This document shows, piece by piece, positions 16,132 through 23,232 of a stretch of 36,152 nt of DNA. Both the position numbers and the translations under genes were made by a program. The notes below the pieces were generated by a model that was given only the letters and a program-made list of their open reading frames with translations, was not told the origin of the DNA and ran no database searches. The number at the start of each line of letters is the position of its first letter. The first letter of the stretch is position 1. The stretch spans positions 1-36,152 of the forward strand of contig CAIQPH010000268.1 in NCBI GenBank assembly GCA_903873655.1, given 5' to 3'. The DNA comes from an uncultured Holophagaceae bacterium (GTDB taxonomy: Bacteria > Acidobacteriota > Holophagae > Holophagales > Holophagaceae).

Positions 16132-16725
16132 ATGCGTCGCTCATGGCTCCTGCTCTTTCTGCTTCTTGCCTGGCCGATCCAGGCTCAGGAGGGGCTCCGC
16201 TACCGGATGCAGCTCTGGCTGCATGGCGATCCCCAGCCGCTGGAGACGCGCTTCCGGCTGCAATCCGTGGCTGGAACCCGGAGCACCAACCGGGTGCAGA
16301 AGCCCCGCATGGGTGGCTGGCACCTGGAGGTGGACCGCGCTCAGGGCACGCCCTATGCCCAGGTGATGCTCCTGGCCCGGGCCGAGCGCCTGCTCTATCT
16401 GGCGGGGCCGGCGCCTCAGACCAGGCTTGAACCGATTTCCCTCCGCTTCGGCAGCCGCAGTCTCCCGGTCTGGAGCCTGGAAATGCCCAAGGGGATCCAC
16501 GCCTCCACGGTGCTGGTGGAGGTGGCGCCAAGGTTGCTGGCGCTCTGCGACTTCAGCGCCCGGTTCGAGCGCGGTGATGTGGATCGGGTGGAACTGCATC
16601 TGGAGGGCCTGGACAGTACAGCCAGACTCATCCCCGCCGAAGATGGCACCATGCTGCTGACCACCCTCCAGTCTCTGGCGCGGGAGGCCCAGAAGGAACC
16701 CGAGACCCTGGTGATGGTGCGGTAG
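16132..16725 (+). CDS. Small exported protein of unknown function
   Basis: A 197-residue product with a signal peptide MRRSWLLLFLLLAWPIQAQ (cleavage after AQA/Q near residue 18). The frame is open upstream, but ATG 16132 starts the signal peptide and has GAGG (16117-16120) upstream. The mature part looks all-beta, with regularly spaced strands (LRYRMQLWLHG, WHLEVDR, RLLYLAGPA, STVLVEVAPRLLALCDFSARF). No known family recognised. It lies 61 bases upstream of purF on the same strand but shows no link to purine synthesis. The HAD gene is divergent. Confidence 0.75.
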   Translation: MRRSWLLLFLLLAWPIQAQEGLRYRMQLWLHGDPQPLETRFRLQSVAGTRSTNRVQKPRMGGWHLEVDRAQGTPYAQVMLLARAERLLYLAGPAPQTRLEPISLRFGSRSLPVWSLEMPKGIHASTVLVEVAPRLLALCDFSARFERGDVDRVELHLEGLDSTARLIPAEDGTMLLTTLQSLAREAQKEPETLVMVR

Positions 16726-16786
16726 GGCCGCGGCATAGGGGAATTTTAGGACACGCTCTGAGGTTATTCTGGGACCCGGGGGAAGC

Positions 16787-18151
16787 ATGCCGTTCAGGGA
16801 CGAATGCGGGGTGTTCGGGATCTGCCATCAGGCGGAGGCTTCCCGGCAGACCTACCTGGGCCTCTATGCGCTCCAGCACCGGGGCCAGGAGGCCGCTGGC
16901 ATCTGCTCAGGGGACGAGCAGGGTCTCCACCTCCACAAGTCGCAGGGCTATGTGGCGGACGTGTTCACCGAGGCCGTGCTGGATGCCCTGCCCGGCGACG
17001 CGGCCATCGGCCATACACGCTATTCCACAACCGGAGGCAACGTGGCTTCCGCCGCCCACCCCTTCCTCATTCACGGGCGCTTCGGGCAGGTGGCGCTCTG
17101 CCACAACGGGAATCTCACCAACACCGAGGCCCTGCGTACCCGGCTCATCGCCGACGGTCACACCTTCACCAGCCCCTCGGACAGCGAAGTGCTGCTGGCC
17201 CTCATCAACCGGGCCCAGGCCGACAACCTGGAGGACGCCCTCGTGGCGGCCCTCCGGGAGACCCAGGGTGCTTACTCGCTGCTGATTCTCACGGAGGATG
17301 CCCTCATCGCCGCCCGGGATCCCCATGGCTTCCGTCCCCTCGGCATGGGACACCTGGGTGAGACCGTCGCCTTCAGTTCCGAGACCTGCGCTTTTGACCT
17401 GGTGGGGGCCCAATACGAGCGGGACGTCCAACCGGGCGAGATGGTGGTGGTGTCTCGAAGGACCGGTGAGATCCGCTCCTGGTTCCCGCTGCCCAAGGTG
17501 CAGCCCAGACCCTGCGTGTTCGAGCACATCTATTTCGCCCGGCCGGATTCTCTGGTTTACGGCCGGAGCGTGATGGTGGCCCGTCGCGAAATGGGCAGGC
17601 GGCTGGCCCTGCGCCATCCGGTCGAGGCGGACCTCGTGGTCCCCGTGCCCGACAGCGGTGTCAGCGCCGCCTTGGGTTATTCCGAACAGTCCGGCATCTC
17701 ATTCGACTTCGGCATCATCCGCAACCACTACGTGGGGCGCACTTTCATCGAGCCCAAGCAGACCATCCGCAGCTTCGGCGTGAAGGTGAAACTCAACCCC
17801 GTGCGCCATCTCCTCGCCGGCAAGCGGGTGGTGCTGGTGGATGACAGCATCGTGCGTGGCACCACCAGCAAGAAGATCGTGCAGATGGTGCGGGAGGCTG
17901 GCGCGAGGGAAGTGCACATGCGCATCGCCTGCCCACCCACGACGCATTCCTGCTTTTACGGCATCGACACGCCCAAGCGGCAGCACCTCATCGCCTCCTA
18001 TATGTCACTCGCCGAAATCACGGCGTTCGTGGAGGCCGATACCCTGGGTTATCTCGACCTAGAAGACCTCGAGGGGTGCATGGGCGATCAGGATGGCCAG
18101 AACTTCTGCTACGCCTGCTTCACGGGCGACTACCCCGTGGTCCCGGGCTGA
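16787..18151 (+). CDS. purF: Amidophosphoribosyltransferase (purine synthesis, first step)
   Basis: Converts PRPP and glutamine to phosphoribosylamine, the committed step of purine synthesis. The 454-residue protein has an N-terminal glutaminase domain whose catalytic Cys7 (RDECGVFGI) follows a short six-residue propeptide, with LYALQHRGQEAAGI, GHTRYSTTGGN and CHNGNLTN. The C-terminal phosphoribosyltransferase domain (about 240-454) has the PRPP loop VVLVDDSIVRGTTSKKIV. Cysteines in RPCVFEHIYFARPDS, PTTHSCFYGIDTP and NFCYACFTGDY correspond to the four [4Fe-4S] ligands of the Bacillus-type enzyme, so this is the iron-sulfur, propeptide-processed class and not the E. coli class. The SD is GGGGGAAG before ATG 16787. 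Its TGA overlaps the next ATG as TGATG. No other pur genes are in the window. Confidence 0.97.
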   Translation: MPFRDECGVFGICHQAEASRQTYLGLYALQHRGQEAAGICSGDEQGLHLHKSQGYVADVFTEAVLDALPGDAAIGHTRYSTTGGNVASAAHPFLIHGRFGQVALCHNGNLTNTEALRTRLIADGHTFTSPSDSEVLLALINRAQADNLEDALVAALRETQGAYSLLILTEDALIAARDPHGFRPLGMGHLGETVAFSSETCAFDLVGAQYERDVQPGEMVVVSRRTGEIRSWFPLPKVQPRPCVFEHIYFARPDSLVYGRSVMVARREMGRRLALRHPVEADLVVPVPDSGVSAALGYSEQSGISFDFGIIRNHYVGRTFIEPKQTIRSFGVKVKLNPVRHLLAGKRVVLVDDSIVRGTTSKKIVQMVREAGAREVHMRIACPPTTHSCFYGIDTPKRQHLIASYMSLAEITAFVEADTLGYLDLEDLEGCMGDQDGQNFCYACFTGDYPVVPG

Positions 18152-18483
18152 TGTCGACCGGTCCTTCCGGCTCACCCCAGGCCAGATTCGAGGACGGCCT
18201 TCGATTTCTGGCCGCGGCGCTTGCCCTGGAGGCGGACCACCGGAACAACGCCGCCATCGTCAGTGCCGCCTGCGATGCCATCCAATGCTTCCTGGTGGTT
18301 TTCGAGTTGGCCGGCCAGCGGCATATGCCGGACCCGGAAGAGGAGATCGTCCGGTTGCGCGGTCAGCTCGAGGCCCTGCTCACCCCCCGGCAATCTTCCG
18401 GGGACGCCGCCCGCCACGCCCTTGACGCGGCCCTCTTGGCCCGGGATCAGGCCGCCCGCCTGCTGCCGGGATTGATTGGCTAG
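18151..18483 (+). CDS. Small helical protein translationally coupled to purF
   Basis: A 110-residue protein starting at the ATG that overlaps the purF stop (TGATG), so probably made by coupled translation. Composition is Ala/Leu-rich and predicted all-helical (FLAAALALEADHRNNAAIVSAACDAIQCFLVVFEL, then ARHALDAALLARDQAARLL). The first helices loosely recall HEPN-type or four-helix-bundle proteins, but there is no RxxxxH motif and I cannot assign a family. No signal peptide. It ends at the palindromic CTAG (18480-18483) that also encodes the stop of the convergent gene. Confidence 0.68.
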   Translation: MSTGPSGSPQARFEDGLRFLAAALALEADHRNNAAIVSAACDAIQCFLVVFELAGQRHMPDPEEEIVRLRGQLEALLTPRQSSGDAARHALDAALLARDQAARLLPGLIG

Positions 18484-18857
18484 AACCCCACTCGGACCAG
18501 GGGCACATTCTCCGGCAGGGGATTCCCTCCGAAGCGGGTCACGGGCAGGGTGCTCGAGGTCCAGTTCGCCGCGGGGCCCGGATTGCCATGCTTCAGCCAG
18601 AACTTCTTCAGATCCTCCCGGAACCAGACCAGGAATTCCTGGAAGGTCACTTGGCGCCATTCCTCTCGGCTGTATTCGCCCAGCACTTCCACCACGGCGG
18701 AGGCGGAATCCTCTGGGACCCGGAAGGTCTTCCAGGGCTGTGCTCCCCCGCCCCCATCCACCAGGATCTTCGAGAGGAAGCGCGGGTCCCGCCCCGGTTG
18801 GGGGGCATCTCCGGCCAGCAGGCCAGTGGCAAGGCAAAGGCAGAGCAGAGGACGCAT
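18480..18857 (-). CDS. Small exported protein of unknown function
   Basis: A 125-residue product starting at ATG 18857 with a hydrophobic leader (MRPLLCLCLATGLLAGDAPQ). Cleavage near AGDA is plausible; the leader lacks a proper lipobox. The mature part includes WKTFRVPEDSASAVVEVLGEYSREEW and a Trp/Phe-rich segment (FLVWFREDLKKFWLKHGNPGP). The frame is open upstream to 19019, but that extension lies antisense to miaA and lacks a signal sequence. The ribosome site is weak. Its stop codon (CTA on the plus strand, 18480-18482) overlaps the TAG of the purF-coupled gene. Function unknown. Confidence 0.65.
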   Translation of the reverse strand: MRPLLCLCLATGLLAGDAPQPGRDPRFLSKILVDGGGGAQPWKTFRVPEDSASAVVEVLGEYSREEWRQVTFQEFLVWFREDLKKFWLKHGNPGPAANWTSSTLPVTRFGGNPLPENVPLVRVGF

Positions 18858-18930
18858 GGTCTTGAAATGGCGCCAGGTCAGGGGAGGTTCCCGCTGACAA
18901 CTGGCAGCCGACAGCTGATAGCTTGGACCC

Positions 18931-19812
18931 ATGCCCATCGCCATCCTTGGACCCACAGCCTCCGGCAAATCAGCCCTGGCCGTGGCCGTGGCCAGGCGCT
19001 TGGGGGGTACCGTGGTCAACGGGGACCCCTATCAGGCGATCCAGGGACTGCCCATCGGCACGGGGCAGCCAGATGCCTCCGAACAGGGTGGGGTTCCCCA
19101 TCTGGGGTATGGCGTCCTCCCCCTTTCAGCCCGACCGAATCCGGTGGCCTTCGGGGCCCAGGTGCGGGAGTGGCTCTCGACCTGCCATGAGCCGGTCCTG
19201 GTGACGGGATCCGGGCTCTACCTCCGGGGCATCTGGGATCAGCTCTGCGACCTGCCCGAGGTGGCTCCCGCCCTGGTGGACCGGGTGCGTCGTTGGGGCA
19301 CATGTCTAGGCACGCCCATCCTTCACCGCTTCCTGGCGGTCGTGGATCCCGACCGCGGTTCTGCCCTCCACCCCAACGACAGCGCTCGGGTGCAGCGCGC
19401 CCTGGGCCTGCATCTGGCCACTGGTCGAGCTCCGTCGAGGCTGCTGAACGGCCAGGAAGCGGGCATCCCGGAGGGCTGGCGGGTGCTGGTGGTCTCGCCC
19501 AGTCGCGAGCGTCGGCGGGACCGGGTCGCGGCCCGCGTGGTTGCTCAGATGCGGGCGGGATGGCAGGAGGAGGTAGCGCGCCTGGTGGCGGCCGATCACG
19601 CTGCGGACCTGTTCGCTCTCCGACCCCTGGGCTATGCGGCCTGGATGGCGGGGGGCGATTCCCGTGCTGTTCAGGCCGCGGTGGTGCAGGAGACCCAGGC
19701 CTACGCCAAACGCCAAGCCACCTGGTTCCGCAACCAACTCTCCCAGGTGCCGGTCTGGGACCCGGATGCTGAAACACTGGAGACGGCTCTCGAGCGGTTG
19801 GGAATCCTATGA
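18931..19812 (+). CDS. miaA: tRNA dimethylallyltransferase
   Basis: Adds the dimethylallyl group from DMAPP to N6 of A37 in tRNAs reading UNN codons, a substrate step for ms2i6A. The 293-residue product starts directly at the P-loop MPIAILGPTASGKSALAVAVAR (GPTASGKS, residues 7-14). VVNGDPYQAIQGLPIGTGQP is at the position of the family's DSRQVYRGLDIGTAKP motif; here the Ser/Arg are replaced, though the Asp is kept. VLVTGSGLYLRGI, DSARVQRAL and ETQAYAKRQATWFRNQ (the tRNA-binding TRxYAKRQxTWFR motif) are present. Somewhat shorter and more divergent than typical MiaA (about 300-320 residues) but with all core motifs. Downstream sits an inverted repeat with a T-rich tail. Confidence 0.93.
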   Translation: MPIAILGPTASGKSALAVAVARRLGGTVVNGDPYQAIQGLPIGTGQPDASEQGGVPHLGYGVLPLSARPNPVAFGAQVREWLSTCHEPVLVTGSGLYLRGIWDQLCDLPEVAPALVDRVRRWGTCLGTPILHRFLAVVDPDRGSALHPNDSARVQRALGLHLATGRAPSRLLNGQEAGIPEGWRVLVVSPSRERRRDRVAARVVAQMRAGWQEEVARLVAADHAADLFALRPLGYAAWMAGGDSRAVQAAVVQETQAYAKRQATWFRNQLSQVPVWDPDAETLETALERLGIL

Positions 19813-19840
19813 ATTACCACCACAAATGGCAAGAGAATCG

Positions 19841-19929
19841 GCCACAAAGGGCACAAAGAACGCAAGGGGAAAAGGGTGATAGAAACCCAGGCCCTATTCT
19901 TGCTTTGAGTCCTTTGTGTTCTTTGTGGC
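19841..19929. repeat. CACAAAG inverted repeat after miaA
   Basis: The left arm GCCACAAAGGGCACAAAG (19841-19858) pairs with the right arm CTTTGTGTTCTTTGTGGC (19912-19929), with two mismatches in 18, and weaker pairing continues inwards. Each arm is itself a tandem of CACAAAG units nine bases apart. The composition (A/C on one arm, T/G on the other) is unlike the surrounding coding DNA. Interspersed repeats of this CACAAAG type are, from memory, scattered through intergenic regions of several bacterial phyla. No gene inside. Confidence 0.8.
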
Positions 19930-19952
19930 AAATTGCTTTTTTATTTTTCTGC
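19912..19952 (+). terminator. Possible miaA terminator: right arm of the repeat plus T-rich tail
   Basis: The right arm of the CACAAAG palindrome is followed by AAATTGC and then TTTTTTATTTTT (about 19937-19948). A long stem followed by a T-tract is what an intrinsic terminator needs, although the loop is about 50 bases long, so folding would be slow. The remainder of the gap (19953-20053) has two copies of CCGAGTTC 16 bases apart and no gene. Confidence 0.4.
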
Positions 19953-20053
19953 GGCGAGGTTTGCCTCCTTGACCGAGTTCGCCCTGAGCCGAGTTCATCC
20001 AAGAAGCAGCCAAGGTGGGTCGCCCAACTCGTGACAACAGCATGGTGCGTGAT

Positions 20054-20713
20054 ATGAGGCCAATTGTCTGGTACGAGGGACGCACTTCGATCGACCTGGT
20101 TCAAGGGGCCGACTGGGCCTGGATTGGGCTCCGCTCCGGAGATGGCCTAAACCGTCTCCACAGCGATCTGCTGCTGGCCCTCGACCACTTATTCATCGAT
20201 CTGCGCTGGTCCGGCATCCAGCGCGTGGCCCTCAGCGGCGCCGGGTGGATGACGGGGCGAGGCCATCACTTTTCGGCTGGGGCGGATCTGCACGAAGTGG
20301 GGAGCCTGGATGCCATCTCCGCAGAGCCCTTTTCCCGGCGGGGCCAGCGGGTCATGTCGCACCTGGTCTGGCCCGGCTGGCGCAGCCTCACCCTCATCTC
20401 CGGGGTGGCCATGGGCGGAGGCTGCGATCTGGCCCTGCACGGCCAGGAGCGTTGGGCCGTCGCCGGGGACCCGGCCACCGGCAAGGGGGGGCTACGCATC
20501 GCCCACCCCGCTGCGAAGCACGGCATCCTCACCGGTTTTGGCGGCACCTTCCGTCTGCCTGAGATCCTGGGGCAGGACGGAGCGGAGCGCCTCTTCCGGA
20601 ATTTCGAGACCTGGGATGAGGCTGCGGCCCTCGAGTCGGGAGCGGTCCACCGTGTGCTGGAACCCACTCTTGTCCATCCCGAGGTGATCGGATGGCTAGG
20701 AACTCATAACTAA
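20054..20713 (+). CDS. Enoyl-CoA hydratase/isomerase-family (crotonase-fold) protein, short C-terminus
   Basis: Crotonase-superfamily protein of about 219 residues, against a usual 255-265. The first oxyanion-hole segment is HHFSAGADLHEVG (family pattern FSAGADL). The second is LISGVAMGGGCDLALHGQERWAVA (GxAxGGGxELALxxDxRxA). The KHGILTGFGGTFRLPEILG segment fits the G-x-x-P-G-x-G-x-x-x-R-L stretch. Family members hydrate, isomerise or cleave CoA thioesters; the acid/base residues usual in hydratases are not obvious here (HGILTG replaces the ExxxG region), so the reaction is unclear. ATG 20054 is preferred because the conserved part begins there; ATG 20042 is an in-frame alternative, and neither has a clear ribosome site. 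The last five codons and the TAA stop lie within the palindromic element at 20696, so the C-terminal helices may have been lost to that insertion. Confidence 0.82.
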   Translation: MRPIVWYEGRTSIDLVQGADWAWIGLRSGDGLNRLHSDLLLALDHLFIDLRWSGIQRVALSGAGWMTGRGHHFSAGADLHEVGSLDAISAEPFSRRGQRVMSHLVWPGWRSLTLISGVAMGGGCDLALHGQERWAVAGDPATGKGGLRIAHPAAKHGILTGFGGTFRLPEILGQDGAERLFRNFETWDEAAALESGAVHRVLEPTLVHPEVIGWLGTHN

Positions 20714-20849
20714 ACCCCATGTCGCTGCGCTCCGCGAGGTCGACGGCCGGGTGGGAGCAGGCCGCTGGGCGCCCTGAGATAGCGAGAGGTTGCAGTGCAT
20801 CCCGGCTGGCTTCATCGCTGCATCGTCGGGTATAGGTATGAGTTCCTAG
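20696..20849. mobile_element. CTAG-bounded element with 23-bp terminal inverted repeats (MITE-like), 154 bp
   Basis: The left end reads CTAGGAACTCATA (20696-20708); the right end is its exact inverse TATGAGTTCCTAG (20837-20849). Pairing extends to about 23 bases with three mismatches (left CTAAACCC, right GGGTATAG). The interior of about 108 bases is GC-rich and non-coding. Both boundaries are CTAG, as in the element at 15214, but the terminal repeat sequence is different. It exactly fills the gap between convergent genes: the left repeat encodes the end of the crotonase gene, and the right end stops one base short of the stop codon of the Yip1-like gene. It would also form a stem able to act on transcripts from both sides. 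Confidence 0.68.
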
Positions 20850-20850
20850 G

Positions 20851-21606
20851 CTACCTTGTCGCCGCAATAATGGCCGGGATGCTGATCGCGGCGAGAATGC
20901 CGCAGCAGCAAAGCAGGAAGATGGGGGTGAGCACCGCGCATACACCTCGCCAGGTGTCGGTCTTGTGCATGCGGGCGAGACCCATCCCGATCACCACCAG
21001 GCCCGCGAGCTGGACCAGGATCCCCAGATACGGAATGAGGCCGCCGATCTGGATGAAGGCGGAGGCGTAGCCGTAGGCCCGGATGCTCTGGCTGGCGCCC
21101 ACGCCGGGCTTTAGGCCGCCCCACATCCAGAGGAAGAAGTGGTTCAGCGCGCCGCCGATAACCATACCCAGAAACGTGAAGAGGGGCATCAGCAGCAGGA
21201 TGACCCCGAAAATCAGGGGCATGGCCGCGGCCAGGGCCTTACTGCCACCCTTGCCGACCTGTTCCAGGGCCGCGAACATGAGGCCCATGCCCAGGAGGAA
21301 GAAGACCAGAGCCAGGATGAGGAAGATGGGAATCGAGAGCAGCAGCAGGAAACGCCAGGGGGCGCCCAGACCCTCGGTGACAGGTACCCGGTCGAAGAGT
21401 TCCATGGGGTTGCTGAAGACCATCCGGAACATGCCGCCCACCCGGGACCAGAAGCTTGGGAGGGCCTCCAGATCCTCGAAGGGAACAGGCCTGAGGGTCG
21501 GGGCAGAAGCTGGTGGAGGCTCGAAAATGGGCGGCGGCATCCTCGGTGGTTCGTTCAACTGGATGGCCGGGGGGAATGCCTCGTTGGGGCCGGTGATTTC
21601 GCTCAT
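20851..21606 (-). CDS. Yip1-family-like multi-pass membrane protein
   Basis: A 251-residue inner-membrane protein. ATG 21606 is used because GGAG lies six bases before it; an ATG four codons upstream is possible. The first 60 residues are Pro-rich and cytosolic-looking (NEPPRMPPPIFEPPPASAP). Then comes FWSRVGGMFRMVFSNPMELFDRVPVTEGLGAPWRF, the pre-membrane segment common in Yip1-domain proteins, followed by five hydrophobic segments (for example FLLLLSIPIFLILALVFFLLG and AAMPLIFGVILLLMPLFTFLGMV). The C-terminal helix contains a CCC triplet. The family role in bacteria is not established. It is 30 bases downstream of the sigma-54 activator gene on the same strand, so the two are probably co-transcribed. 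Confidence 0.85.
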   Translation of the reverse strand: MSEITGPNEAFPPAIQLNEPPRMPPPIFEPPPASAPTLRPVPFEDLEALPSFWSRVGGMFRMVFSNPMELFDRVPVTEGLGAPWRFLLLLSIPIFLILALVFFLLGMGLMFAALEQVGKGGSKALAAAMPLIFGVILLLMPLFTFLGMVIGGALNHFFLWMWGGLKPGVGASQSIRAYGYASAFIQIGGLIPYLGILVQLAGLVVIGMGLARMHKTDTWRGVCAVLTPIFLLCCCGILAAISIPAIIAATR

Positions 21607-21636
21607 CCCTTGCTCCATGAAGATGCCGCTAAGCTA

Positions 21637-23169
21637 TCACGCTTCGCGAAAATCCCTGGGTCGTAGGCCCAGCTTTTCCAGGCGGGACAGAAGGGTGGAC
21701 GGTGCGAGGTCCGCCAGGACCGCGGCCCCATCGGTGCCAGTGATCTTCCCGTGTGTGTGGCGCATTAGGCGTTCAAGGTAGGTCCGTTCCTGGGCCTCCC
21801 ATGTCAGTAGTCGGCCGGTCCTTTCGCCGCGCGCGGGGAGGGCGCCAGCCGGCAGCCTAAGCTCTCGGTCCGCCGAGAGAATCGCGGCGCGTTCGAGGAC
21901 GTTGTGCAGTTCGCGCACGTTCCCCGGCCAGCCGTAGGCCTCCAGTTGTTCGCGCACGGCTTCCGGCAGGTGGATGGGCGGGCGGCGGTTCTCCCGGGCG
22001 AAGCGGTCGAGGAGGCCAGCGGCCAGGGCGGCGATATCCTCGGGCCGCTCACGCAGGGGCGGCAGGTGGATGGGGAAGACGCTGAGCCGGTAGAAGAGGT
22101 CCTCCCGGAAACGCCCGTCAGCCACGCCGGCGCGCAGATCCGCATGCGTGGCGGCCACCAGGCGCACGTCGACCTTGCGGGGGCTTTCGCTGCCGAGGGG
22201 ATCGATCTCCTTCTCCTGGATGGCGCGCAGCAACTTGGGTTGGAGGTCGAGGGGCAGGTCGCCGATTTCATCGAGGAAGAGGGTGCCGCCATCCGCCAAC
22301 TCGAAACGCCCCTTCCTGGCGGTGGCCGCGCCACTGAAGGCGCCCTTCACGTGGCCGAACAACTCGGATTCGATGAGGGTCGCCGGCAGGGCGCTGCAGT
22401 TCACCTTGATGAAGGGTTTTTCGCGGCGGGGCGAGAGGTGATGCAGGGTCTGGGCGACCTTCTCCTTGCCAGTGCCGGTCTCTCCGGTGATCAGGACCGT
22501 GGCCGTGGTCGGCGCAACTTGGCGGAGCTGCTCGAGGATGCTGCGCATGGCAGGACTTTCAGCGCGAAGAGGTTCCTGCAGTACATCCCGGCGCTGGGCC
22601 TCGCGGAAGTAGCTGACCTCCTCGACTAGAGTCCGTTCCCGCTCAGCAAGACGCGCCAGATGCTCGGCCTGCTTCAGGCCCAGGGCCAGCAACGAGGCGA
22701 AGACGCCCACGTGATGCTGCACGCTTTCCGGATATTGGCGGCAGACCATGGCATCCAGGGTCATGAGCCCGAAGGTTTCGCCCCTGCAGCGCAGCGGTGC
22801 CACCAGACAGCTGTGGCCGAGCGGCATCTCGATGAGGCCGTGGAAGGTATCCTCGCCCGGGTCGTCCTCCTCGAACGTGGTGGGCCGGGAACGGGCCCTC
22901 AGGGCGTTCTGCAGGCGCAGATTCCCCTTGACCGGAATGAGCGCCTTGGATAGCAGGGGCGTGGCCAGGGGCCCCACCGCATGAGCCACCCGCAACCCGT
23001 CGCCCTCGCGCAGCAGTATAGTGGCGAGGTCGTAGGAAACGAGCTGCCCCAGCCGTTCGAAGGCATGGACCACCATGCGCTCGGGTTCCTCGCCCAGGGT
23101 GAGCAGGGCCCCTGCCTCCTCCACCAGGCGGGCCCCCGTCAGGGCGGCGTCGAGATCCGGAATGGGCAC
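21637..23169 (-). CDS. Sigma-54-dependent transcriptional activator with GAF sensor domain
   Basis: Enhancer-binding protein of 510 residues. It has a GAF-like sensor (about 25-180), a linker helix, an AAA+ domain (about 205-440) and a Fis-type helix-turn-helix (about 475-505, TDGAAVLADLAPSTLLSRLEKLGL). Walker A is GETGTGKE (229-236), Walker B is GGTLFLDEIGDL, and the R-finger region is RFREDLFYRLSVFPI. The sigma-54 contact loop reads GAFSGA (276-281), not the usual GAFTGA. The architecture is like NorR/FhlA, with a ligand or redox signal sensed by GAF; there is no receiver domain, so no partner kinase is implied. GTG 23169 is chosen over the ATG 54 bases upstream because a perfect AGGAGG sits five bases before it. 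The target genes are unknown; a sigma-54 site is seen before fliK in this window. Confidence 0.93.
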   Translation of the reverse strand: MPIPDLDAALTGARLVEEAGALLTLGEEPERMVVHAFERLGQLVSYDLATILLREGDGLRVAHAVGPLATPLLSKALIPVKGNLRLQNALRARSRPTTFEEDDPGEDTFHGLIEMPLGHSCLVAPLRCRGETFGLMTLDAMVCRQYPESVQHHVGVFASLLALGLKQAEHLARLAERERTLVEEVSYFREAQRRDVLQEPLRAESPAMRSILEQLRQVAPTTATVLITGETGTGKEKVAQTLHHLSPRREKPFIKVNCSALPATLIESELFGHVKGAFSGAATARKGRFELADGGTLFLDEIGDLPLDLQPKLLRAIQEKEIDPLGSESPRKVDVRLVAATHADLRAGVADGRFREDLFYRLSVFPIHLPPLRERPEDIAALAAGLLDRFARENRRPPIHLPEAVREQLEAYGWPGNVRELHNVLERAAILSADRELRLPAGALPARGERTGRLLTWEAQERTYLERLMRHTHGKITGTDGAAVLADLAPSTLLSRLEKLGLRPRDFREA

Positions 23170-23174
23170 GGATA

Positions 23175-23180
23175 CCTCCT
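23175..23180 (-). promoter_or_regulatory. Strong ribosome-binding site deciding the activator start
   Basis: AGGAGG on the minus strand, five bases before GTG 23169. The in-frame ATG at 23223 has no comparable site. Confidence 0.75.
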
Positions 23181-23232
23181 GCCTGATTCTCGGTATTTCG
23201 GTAGCCGGGTCAAGGCTTTTCAAGACAGGCTC

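Noticed and set aside
16742..16770. Sigma-70 promoter before purF
   Set aside because: A TATTCT -10-like hexamer is present, but the -35 position has no TTGACA-like sequence.
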